From positions 22,542,941-22,606,940 of the forward strand of contig CM034236.1 of the NCBI GenBank assembly GCA_019916065.1: a DNA stretch of 64,000 nucleotides, read 5' to 3'. Position numbers and translations under genes: made by a program. The stretch is from Vitellaria paradoxa (Eukaryota; Streptophyta; Magnoliopsida; Ericales; Sapotaceae). The notes beneath the pieces are model-generated. The model saw only the letters and a program-made list of their open reading frames with translations, was not told the origin of the DNA and made no database searches. Below are positions 34,501 to 46,500 of the stretch, piece by piece; the first letter of the stretch is position 1, and each line of letters opens with the position of its first letter.

Positions 34501-37500
34501 CTCCACATTTTATGTCCATGTAATCTAAGTCTATTTTATCCCATTTAACCTTTGTACTTGAATCCACTCAATCTTCCTTATTGGTGTTGCCCTAGGCCTA
34601 CGTTAAACATAACTAAACCATCTTAAATAACCTTATATTAACTACTCTTCTATCGGTGCCACCTTAACCTTTTTTTGGGGATATATTCATTTTTTATTCT
34701 ATTTTTTCTTAAGTTACTACCACACGCCCATATTAATTTCTATGACACTCATCCTACGAGAGTGTTGTTTTTTAGTGGCTCAACACTCTGTAACATGTAG
34801 CATACTTGGCCTTATAACTATCCTAAAATTTTTTCTTTCAACTTGTTAGTTATTCTCAAGTAACATAGAATACCTGCAACACTTAGCCATTTTAACCATC
34901 TAGCTCAAATCCAATGGATAACATCCTCTCTAATGCCTCCATTTGCATGAGTAACTGATCCAAAATAAAATGGTCACTTTTTAGCATCTCCAACGCTAGA
35001 TTTATGGTCATTAATTTTTGTTGAAAATTAAAGAATGAAGAATTTTTTCTCATATACAGAAATTTGTACAACATCCTTCATATATACACAAGATGCCCTA
35101 AATATAAAAGGGAAAAAATTGACTATGCTATAACAGATCCCTCAATCAAAGGAATTTCAATAAACTGATATCTTTTAATTCAAGGAATACATATCTACAA
35201 CCTTACTAAAATAGATAAACTACTAAATACATTTTTCAACACTCTCCCTCAAGCTAGTGAATAGACATTATCCAATCACAGCTTGGTAACAATCGTTTGA
35301 AACATGGGGTTGCTCAAACCTTTGGTAAGCATATCTGCAAGTTGAGAGTTACTGGACACATAAGGTATACAAATCAAACCACTGCCTAGCTTTTATTTAA
35401 TGAAGTGTCTGTCCACCTCGGTGTGTTTACTTCTGTCATGTTGCACTGGATTATGTACAATATTGATTACGGATTTGTTATCACAATCAAGTCTCATAGG
35501 ACCCTCCCACTTAATCTTTAAATCTTCCAAGATAATCTTCAACTATAGCAGCTCATAAACTCCTTGTGCCATTACTCGAAATTCTAATTCAATACTCGAC
35601 CTCCCACCACATTTTGTTTCTTACTCCTCCATGTAACTAAATTTCTATCAAGAGAAGTACCCATTGATAGATCTTTTTTCAGTTATTAACCTAGCATAAT
35701 TGGCATCTATATACGCTTCGAGTATGAGTCCAGCATTCTTTTGGAACAAAATGTCTCTCTCTAGAGTTCCTTTAAGATAGTGTGACACTTAATAGACTAC
35801 TTGCAAGTGAATTTCTTTAGGATTGCACATGAACTAGCTTACTACACTTATAGCATAAGCAACGTCAACCCTAGTGTGAGATAAATAAATAAGTCTCCCA
35901 ACCAATCTTTGATACATTTCCATGTCAACACCAACATCCCCTTCTACCTCTCCAAGTCTTTCGTTGGAATCTATTGGTGTACTTGCTGGTTTGCATGCTA
36001 ACTTCATAGTATCTTTCAAAAGGACAACAATATACTTCTGCTGAGAGAGAAAGATTCTCTGCTTTGAGTGTGCCACTTCAATTCGCAGAAAATATTTCAA
36101 TCTTCCCATGTCTTTGATTTCACTCTTCTCATCATTTCCTGTAACTATTATATCATCAACATATACCAACAAAAATGTAACTTTCCCCGAGTCCAATTCC
36201 TTGATGAAGAGTGTATGGTTTCCTTGACTTTGTTTATATCCCATGGCTAATTCCAAACCAAGTCCTTGGGGACTATTTTAGTCCATACAAAGCCTTTTTA
36301 AGCTTATACACTTTATTGGTAGCCAGCTTCCCAGCAAAAACAGGTGGGATTTCCATGTAGATTTCTCCTCTAGATCCCCATGCAAAAAAGGATTGTTCAC
36401 ATCAAATTGTTGTAACTGCTAATTATATTTAGCTGCTAGGAACAACAAGATTCTGACTGCGTTCATTTTAGCAACAGGATCAAAAGTTTTTTGACAATCT
36501 ATTCCACAAGTTTGAGTGCATCGCTTAGGTACTAATCTTCCTTTACACCACGCAGGTGTGCCATCCACATTACACTTCACTATGAAACCCATTTACATCC
36601 CACTAGCCTTTTTCCTTTAGGTAAGTCCACCACATCCCAAGTCTGGTTTTTTTTTTTTTTTTTTCAATGCCTATATTTTAACATTCATGACATTTATCCA
36701 ATGCTCACAGGCCAAAGCCTCAGGCATTGTGGTGGGAACAGACATAGTGTTCATGCTTAAAAAAAAAAGCTCCTATGAGATGCTAAACAGTTTTCAAAAG
36801 ACAAAATGTGAGAGTGGATATAATGGGTGTTCAGTACGTTCCCTAATTCCTTTCCTTATAGCAATAGAAAAAGTAATATCAGATAAAGACTCAGCTGGCA
36901 AAGGAGGATCAGAAACTATTACCTCATTTCTAGATTTAGTCTGATTCTTGGACTTGCACTAGTTTAATAAATAGATCTTCTTCCTTAAGTACACCTTAGA
37001 GAACCATAAATTATCAATAGTGTCATCACATCTAGTCACATATTCAGGAACATTGGTTGGTGAGAACATGAGTTGAGGCTGGTCTTAACAAGGAGGCTGA
37101 TTTTTAGAAAATATAGACTTAGGTCATTTTTTAGAAGATACGGGTATAAGTACAGATGATGAAGGCAAATCAAGAGGGAAAAGAGTCTCCATCGTTATCT
37201 TCCAAAAATATTGTCTCCCCTTGAAGATGAGGTATACGGAAGTAAAACTCATTTTCAGCAAAAGTCAGATCTGTAAAGGCAAAGGTTTTTTTTGGTAGGA
37301 GGATGATAGCATTTGGATCCCTTTTTGATTGATGAATACCCCACAAAAACACATCTTACTACTTTGGGGTCTAGTTCCCCTCTATTTTAACTGTGAATAT
37401 GAATAAACGACATAATTATGGTATTTAATAAGTTGGCTAACAGACATCAGATTAAAAGGAAATTAAGGAACACATAACACTGAAGCTGGAGAAAAAGAAG

Positions 37501-40500
37501 GGAACGAATCATTGTACTAACACCATTGACTGAAATAGTTGACCAATTGACTAAAGTAATTGTTGGGAGAGAGGTAGAATATTAAATACTAGAAAATAAT
37601 GTAGATTTTCCAGACATATGGTTAGAAGTACCAGAATCTATAATCCAAGAGGGAGGAGATGGGGATGTATGACTGACAAGTGCAAATTGAGAGGAATCTG
37701 AATGAATTGAAGAATCTTGAAATGCAGCTCGCATAACCCTCGAATAAGTCTTAGCAAATGAAGGGAGAGAAGCTCTACTAAGTATCTGAGCCTTTATTGG
37801 CTTAAATTCAGGATTAAAGCCTGCAAGGAACTGACGTACTACCATCTATTCACGCTGTTTTTGCATCTCACAAATATTCGTTGACAATGGTTGAATTGAG
37901 TCTAACTCCTCACAAACTTGTTTTAGACAGGCAAATTAGTCTATAACTAGCTTACCAAACTATTGTAACTAAAAGAACTCACGAGATAAATCATGCATAC
38001 CGGTTAGGTCATTGAAGAACAAGAGACAGACATATTCCCAAATTTCCTTACAACTATCCTAGTGGATACACATATCAACAACATGAGATTCCATGGAATT
38101 CCATAAAAGACCAATAATATGTGCATCCTCTTGAATCCACGTACCCCTTGTTCAATTGAGACTGGGGTGGACTCAGTAAGGTACTTTTGTTTGCAATAAA
38201 CCGTCAAAGCAATTCTAACAGCCTTAGCCCACTTACTGTAATTAGCCCCATTCAGTTTTAGTGTAGTCAACTGAAGAGATATAGTAGAACTAAGAGGTTT
38301 AGACTCATTAGTATAGGAAAGAACAATGATAACTTTGAATTAACTCTAAATAGTTAAATAAAATAGAGGTATAGTTGACAAAAGACTACACCGATGAAGA
38401 ACAGCTTATAGTCTGTCAAAAATGAGCCCAAAACAAAAGATGAATACCGCCACGAGGCTCGTCGAAGGAAAACGATCGCACTGGAGCAACGACAGAAAAA
38501 ATAGATGAGAGATGCGCTTTCACGCACCGGTGAGAGTGCTAGATGTGGTGTTCACACGCCAACATCTGATCTGCGCATGTGAGCGCGTGGATGATTTTTC
38601 GGCTACATGTCTTCGATGGTTGGGCTCGTCAGCGGCAGGCGACTTCTCCTATATATGGGTTGTGATCAACAGATTGCCGAAATGGTGTGGACGAAGCTTT
38701 GAGTTACCGACGATGACTTGCTATTCAATTCTCTAACCCTGCTCCATTTTTTTTTTTTTAAATTTAGAGAGAGATACGGATATCTACTCTGTTACCATGT
38801 AAACTGGAGAGGGATTTACTAAATAGCTTGAAACCCAAATGGGTTGTCTCCGATTGTAATTTATAATCATACAATATAATTATACAATAAATATTGTACA
38901 GATAACCTAGAACTAGATACACCACCCCTAGATACATAAATAACAATGATACATATACATGATATATCTACCAGACATTTTTCAAATATCACCATGTAAA
39001 TTGGAGAGAGATTTGCTGAATAGCTTGACACCCAAATGAGTTGTCTCTGATTGTTATTTATAATCATACAATATAATTATACAATAAATACTATACAAAT
39101 AACCTAAACTAGATACATTATCCCTATACGTAGATACATTACTCCTAGATATATAAATACCAGTAATACATGTACATGAATATACATTAACAGTTTGTAA
39201 GGGGGCAAAGGATGCTACTATGAATTTGACCATTATACAGAATAATCAAAACAATTCAGCATCACCCAGCCGCTGGCCTTCTGCCTTGCAATAGCCAAAC
39301 ATTCTTCAACTCTCCAACATAATCTCAAGCCCAAAATAAAATATCAAATGGCCTAGTTTTCAAGAAATATCAAATATATCTAACTGGCATTTTTCAAATA
39401 TCTCAATTTAAACAAATTGTTATAAACTGACATCACAATACAGAAATCAACTTACTAACACACCTCAGGATGCTGGGTATCGACAGCATCAATGACTTCT
39501 CTTAAAATCTCTAATGCAGAACTAGCCTTCTGAATGATACTGCAAGCATATGATGAGAAAAGTGAGAACTTCTTCAAGGGAGCATAGCATGACCTTCAAC
39601 CATATGTTACAGAGATGCAATCATCCAAGTATTATCAAAAGTTAGCCAGCAGAACAAGCCAACAAGTCAGTACATTGAAGATGCAACACCAAAAAAATTC
39701 AAACTTCAAAATCATGCAAAACTACTAATTTGGCAACATTTTAATGATGCTTACATGCACTGTCTATGATATGAAGGTCTAGACATGCTGCAGCTGTCTC
39801 AATTGAGAAATTTTCACCTTGTAGCCATCATGATGGAATGAATAACCTAGGCATTCAATATGAACAAGGTTGCTGCCCACACAGAGCGCAATTCAGCAGT
39901 AAGATCTCCACTAACTGAAGTAGAGGTTCAGCTTTACCTGGCTCCTAGTTCTTGTGGAGTGGGTTAGGAGTTCTAGGGGACTAGTCCTCCAAAAGGTAAG
40001 GATAACAAAAGGAAAAAGTTTCTGTATAAAACTAATAAATTTAATCTTGTTGTCAGTCTCCTCACAAAGAAGAGTACCTGTTAAAACAGTTGAGATATAA
40101 TAGTGAAATGAAAAACAAGCAGTAAGGATTTCTCAAATGCAACAATTTCTTTTTCAACATTATTAATGTATGGAGAAGGTTGACTAAAAATATTTGCTAA
40201 ACTAAATGTTGAAGGTGAGTAAGAAACAAGGATATTCTTAAATGGTTGCATAGTTATCTTTTCCATTTTTTCTTAAAAATATATAATACTAGTGACAAGC
40301 AAAGAGGAGGACAAGATGTACTCAAGAATAATAACCAGAAAGCTGAACTTCCATAAGAGAGAGCATTACGGCTCCTTACTCTTCTGGTATTTTGACAGCA
40401 TGCTTAGCTCTGAAATCTGCTTTCTGATTAGTCCTATGGATATCCCATACTTCCATGGATCATAAGATATTCTGTCCACCAAGTTTAAACAGCACCATCA

Positions 40501-43500
40501 CCTTTACAAAATGTTAGACCAACCTTTGCTCTTAGCTCCTCAATGCAATCAACAAAGCCCTAATCCAGGCTTCTTTAGCATACACAATGCCAGAAGGCAG
40601 AATCGTATACAAAGTAACTTGAACCCCAAAGTCACTGCCAATGCCTATTGAACTCAGTTTCCAAGGGAACATCTATACGATCTCAAATTAGTGATATCTC
40701 AAGAAGAAGCAAGAGATTGGGCTTAATAGAAACATGAAGCCTACACCCATCAACTCTGTAATAAGAAAGTCCACAGAATACTTCTGAAAGGCTTAATAGG
40801 CCAGACATTGATTTTACCAAATCAATTCACGGGAAATTTTCATCAAGTGGAAAGTAGGTTGTCACTAAAATAACAGCTCCTTATGGAGTGGTAATAGGTT
40901 TGACTTTTAGCTCCAGAACAGGCTGTAGCCTGTGGCTTTCAAAACTGTGCTCTGAAAGAGAGATCATCCAAACTGAAAACCGCGCTGCCATATGCACCTG
41001 ACAATCATTTTTTGACAGCACGAAGAGTCCCTTTGCAATGCACTTCAAAGATAAAAACTTTAACTTATTTTTTTTCCCCTTCTCATCGCCGTGAGAGGGG
41101 TGCAGGAATTAGATATCCAACCAAGAATCTTCTTACATACGTACATCATTTGCTAACAGTTCAGCCTGTTGAAAAATACATCAAGGAAATTTAATCATTC
41201 ATTCTTCATCATCATTTTCACATCCTTCTCCTAGCAAGAAGCTTCCTGAGGGAATTGTTTGGTGGTTGAGGCTGGCTCTCTGTCTTATCTCTCTATTAAC
41301 TAGTTTTCTCCTTGTCCTCCATTTCCCGTCTACTTCTCTCTTTCATCTATCTTCCATTTCATACCTCTCTTTGCATCCACTAATTAAATACCAGTAATTT
41401 TTTTGTTTTCATCTTTTGAAATGACCCGCTGTATCTAAGGGGAAAAGTCAGTACATTCCTCCCTAGTGTTCTAAAAGAATAATAATATTAGTAAAACAAA
41501 ACATAACATTTGAAACATTTTTAAGAAGGCCAATTTAAGCATCAAGCAATTAAATTCACATAATTATAATAAATTCATGCATTAACTTTATGGTCATTGT
41601 TAAATCTAAAATATAATTACAAGAAGCTATAACTAACATGCATAACTTAAGGAATCTAGGTGACTGCACAATGTAATTGATTTCATGACATACGAGACAA
41701 CAAGTCTGGCTTGATTATTATTTTTGAATCTGATAAATTTGAAGGGTACATATCTAGCCCAACCAAACCTAAACCTAAGCAGACTTAACTAATCATTTTC
41801 CTTTTTTTTTCCAGATAAGTAAATATTATTTATTAGGGGACGGGTGTTGGAATGGCTTGAACCCATGATCTGTGTATGGTTGCGGGTGCTTTTTTCCCTA
41901 GAGCTAGCCCCTCTCGTCTAAACTTAACTAATCATATTTATATCTCCTTTCCGGTATTTTTCCTATATATAAAATTCAATTTCATTTCAAAATATCACAT
42001 TAGAAATCTAATATGATAGATTAAGTTATTCTATGCAATTCATTGCACACGTAAACAATTAATATAATATAAAATATTCAATTTATATATTGATCTTTCA
42101 GTGGAAGGAAGAAAGCTTAGAAGGTATAGGTCCCATAAGTCCCTAGTTAATTTGTTGATGGAGAAAAAGAGGCTATGTAGGACATAAGGAGCTACAAAGA
42201 TGTCATGCTGGGAAAGAAGGATACCTAGATTCAGGAACAGTCTGAGAATCTACTTCTGCCGAAGGCTTCTCATGTCTAGAAGAGGCAAGTTCCCCACCTG
42301 GTGAACTATTTTTATTCACATTTGTAGTAGGATGATTTGATGGAATAACATTAGGCCTTTGAGGAAACTGTACCCCTGCACTCTGATAACTCAAATATCA
42401 AGACAGAATCCACAGTTACACTCAATGAAAACTCTAAAATAAAACAAATCAAATTTTAATTACCATTATAAATATATTAGATAAAGATATTATGAAAACC
42501 ATCAGAAATAAAATATATAGACGTACAATTGTTAAAGCATCCAACCAAAAACCAATTAGCAAGGAATGGAAAGGCCTATTAGGATCATACACCAGTTTGG
42601 GAGGATTGATTTTATTAATGTGGGATAAATCCCAACAAGCCCTGTCACAAGCGACCCTGCTCACATATGGAGAGGCAAGCAGCACACCAAGTACAAGAAA
42701 TGCACAGCCGAGAAACTGAGAAGTGAAAGGGAGATGAGTCCTCCCAAACTCCAGTAACATCCAACTCAAAACTATTGGCAAAGTGTGAAAAGGCTCATTA
42801 AGGTCTTTTATTGGTTTGGGAGGATTGAGGATTGATTTTACTAACGTTAGATAAATACCAACAACGAAAAGAAAAAATCAACATGTAACACCATCATGTA
42901 ACACACCTATTACCACCACGGTAATTCATAATCACTATCATTACTCACCCCACAACTCCCCCCACCCCCCACCCATACATCTTCCCTATCACCACCGCTA
43001 TTGTTATCTCCACTTTCATTGCTGCCACCTCCCAGCCACCCACTCATTACTACAACATACTTATCACAACAATTTTTACTATCTCCAACCACAGCCAACA
43101 TTGAACAAAGCAATGATATTTTACCCACCCCCCTAAGCCAGGAGGGTGGTGGTTTACAATTAATACTATCAATTATATTTAGTAAATAAAAGAACCAATT
43201 AATATATAAAACCTAAAAAATATATAACAATGATGCATCACCAAAGTTAGGTTTTATATATAAATAAACAACACACAAAATTTGGATTTATATACATTAC
43301 CTATGAATTCTATCAATTCCAGTAACATTCGACGACCTTTCATGTCACTAAATTTATTAATAATTAAATCTATAGTGAATTTACCTACTATTTCTCTTCC
43401 AACTTGTTCTGAAACTTTAGTTTAACAATACTTATAGCTAAAAACGCAATCTACATAGTTGCTGTAGAAATTGACCTTTTTTTCATTTTGCATGAACTAA

Positions 43501-46500
43501 CCTTGTGTCTTTTGATTTTTCTTCTATTTTTTTCGCAGTTTCACAAGGGTTGTTTAATTAGGTTGTTCATAATGGGTTTATAAATTTTAAAAATTTAGAC
43601 TAGGAATTTTTTTTATATACATATTTCAATTTCTGGGACCATTAAATTTTAGAGTCTCTTTTTTCTTCTTAGTTTTTAAGGTCATTAACAGTTAGTGATA
43701 GTGTAAAGACAAGACAATTTTACTGAATGACTTGACACCCAATTGGGTTGTCCATAATTGTTATTTATACTCATACAATAAAGACTGTACAGATTATCTA
43801 GACTAGATACATTACCTCTAGACTTAAATACATCACCCCTAGATACATAAATACAGTGATACATAAATATACATTAACAGATAGATTGAGTTATGTATAT
43901 AGATGGTAAAATAAGTTAAGACTGCCAAACTTTGGTTTATATATAACAATTAAGAAAAAAATATTCAAATTTTGGGAAGGTTTGTTCGTAGCCTAAAATT
44001 TTTTTGACCCAAAAAATTATATGCATTACTGGTGTTTTCTTAAACCAAAGAGTGTCCCCCCCCCCCCAAAAAAAAAAAAACTTTAGGAGCAATCTATGGC
44101 ATAAAATGTTTTGACCCAAAAACTTTGTCTATGCTAGTGTTTTTCTAAATTGAGATATGCTATTTTTTTTTTTTGGGGGGGGGGGGGGGAGTGTGAACCA
44201 TAGCATTAAAAATATTTTAACTCAAAAATTTACATGAGCAAGTGGTATTGTCCCAAAGGCCACCACCAGCCCATTACTACCCCACTGCTACCAGCCTACC
44301 ACATTGATTAATTCCTATCATTATCATCTTCCACCAACATCACTTTGCACGGCCACCAACCAAGACTCTACTATCACTAATCACCTCATACTACTATCAT
44401 ATTTCTTGGTATTTGTAAATACCAAACTTCTCCAATAACTATGATAATTTTCCCATTCACAACTCTAAAAATTCTCTTTTACAAGTATACTTGGTACTAA
44501 TTCATCCTTTTGTTCCTAAAATTGCAATAGCTTTTTTGACGGGTAACAAAGGCAGTCCCTAAATTGGTTTACTTTCTTTCATGAGATACCTGTTCTTCAT
44601 AGGCAACATAATCAGTACCAAATTTTTTTTCCTATTAACTCTTATCTCTCTTGCTCTTAACAAAGGTTACATCATTAACAAGTAATTCTTTTCATGCCAG
44701 TATAAATGCCATTCTCAAAGTTCTATTGTGTGTGTGTTTTTTTTTTTTTTTTGGTGGGTTCCAATCTTACCCAGTTAAATTCCCGTTTAAAAGCCATAAT
44801 AACCATCCAAATTGTTACTTGTAGGAATCTTATCCTTCAAACAATTTTTCTGCACTCCCAAAATTCCTGCTGTTTCGAACCAACCAATTTTTATACAGAA
44901 TCACCCAAAACCACCAGCGAAAAAAAAAAAAAAAAAAAAGCTGAGGAATCCTGAAGTATTTCCCAGTAAATCCAAGCAAAGGGAACAATTCAATTACTAT
45001 CAGAATGACTCAAAGAGACATTTCAGGGCACACATTGCCTTCTATGTACCTACCACTAGATCATAATATGCAGAATAATACTGAGGGAACCTCCCAGACG
45101 CTCCACCAAGGGATGTCTGCATGGCATCGAGAAGAAGAAATATTTTCTCTCTCACTGGCAAGTCAGACTGTAAAAGGGAGATCATAAAAATTAGCTTTCA
45201 ACAGAATGTATTCAGCCAACACATACGAACAAGTGGAGAAACTGTATACCTTTTTCTTTACTATTTTCACAAGTATAGGGAGGAGCCCTGCATCAATCAC
45301 CTGTTTATGAACATGATCTCCAATATTATTCATCAACATCTCCAACAACTGCAAAATGAGATTATTACTTGGTGATCACATACTAGCAGAAGAACCAACT
45401 TGGACCATTATAGCTGCTTCAGAAGCTTACTTGTCTGGAAGCCAGCAGACTCCATTGCAAATACACGATGATAGTTAAAATAGTAAAAAAATAAAGCAAA
45501 AAAATTTCAAAAGATAAAAATATATGTGTGTAGATGCATATTTAATATGATTGGCCAAGGATAGATGACAAGATCTGAAACTCGGACATAATGGCTCCAA
45601 GTTAAGCTAGGCCAAGGCAACAGAGGAGGGCCTTAATCGTTTCTTTCAAACTATAAAATTCAGAAATATCCAAAAACATAACCTATACTTACCGTAACTG
45701 CAAAAAGTTGAGTACTGGAGTTTTTACTACGCAGGCGCTTTTTAATAGCTTTGATGACATCTTTAGCTTGCCTGTACAATGAAACCAGTAAAACCATTGT
45801 AAAGGAAAGATATGGGCAATAAATGATATGAATGCACACAAACATTGGAGAGAAGGGAGGACAGGGAATGGAAAAGGAAGGAAAGGTCAAGCTTCGTGCT
45901 AAATGAGATAGTTTCGGCTTTCAAGCTCTATTCCTAACAAACCATGCTTGGTCAGATTTGGTGCAATTGTAATGATGTAAACCAAGACCTCCTTCCCTCT
46001 CTCAAACAGAATATCCAACAAATATTCTTCACCAATAGAATTCAAAAACACACATTCTCATTGCCTCAATTACCACCATGCATGCCAATTTCTTATTGTG
46101 GAACTTTACCACACTAAAGTTGTCCTATTTCACCCAGGGCAATCCTAGTTACATTTAACATAATTCCTTCCATAATCCCCTTCTATCAAGAGTTTCATTT
46201 GGGTCATACACCAGCTATCCATAAATAAACATCCTCCAAGTTTTCCGATAAACACAACAAAGAAAGGCGCCAATTGTTACTCCAATTTTAGAGCACTTCC
46301 TAAAATCCCAGAAGATTAGAATGCCTCAAGTTGTTCCACTAACCTGAAACCTTCCCATGCATCCACTGGCCCCACAAGCTTCTCACTTCTAATGATTTGC
46401 CCTCAAATTTTGTTTATTGCAAACAAACCAACGTCGATTTTCCATTTTCTCAACAAGGCTTTCCCAAATAACCCTCTTATCTTAGTCAATAAAAGAATAT

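Larger units (their letters stand above)
33931..39463 (-). other. TOL5: TOL5 intron 6 (5533 bp), TE-filled
   Basis: Holds an RTE-like LINE tail (34376-34900), a rearranged copia (35248-38797) and a tandem LTR pair (38798-39192). The parts at 33931-34375 and 39193-39463 show nothing assignable. Confidence 0.88.
42383..45053 (-). other. TOL5: TOL5 intron 4 (2671 bp)
   Basis: Holds a solo copia LTR (43702-43879), a short tandem array with homopolymer junctions (43985-44240) and otherwise unassigned sequence. A similar ATTGATTTTATTAATG stretch occurs near 42605 and 42830, hinting at a decayed local duplication. Confidence 0.85.
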
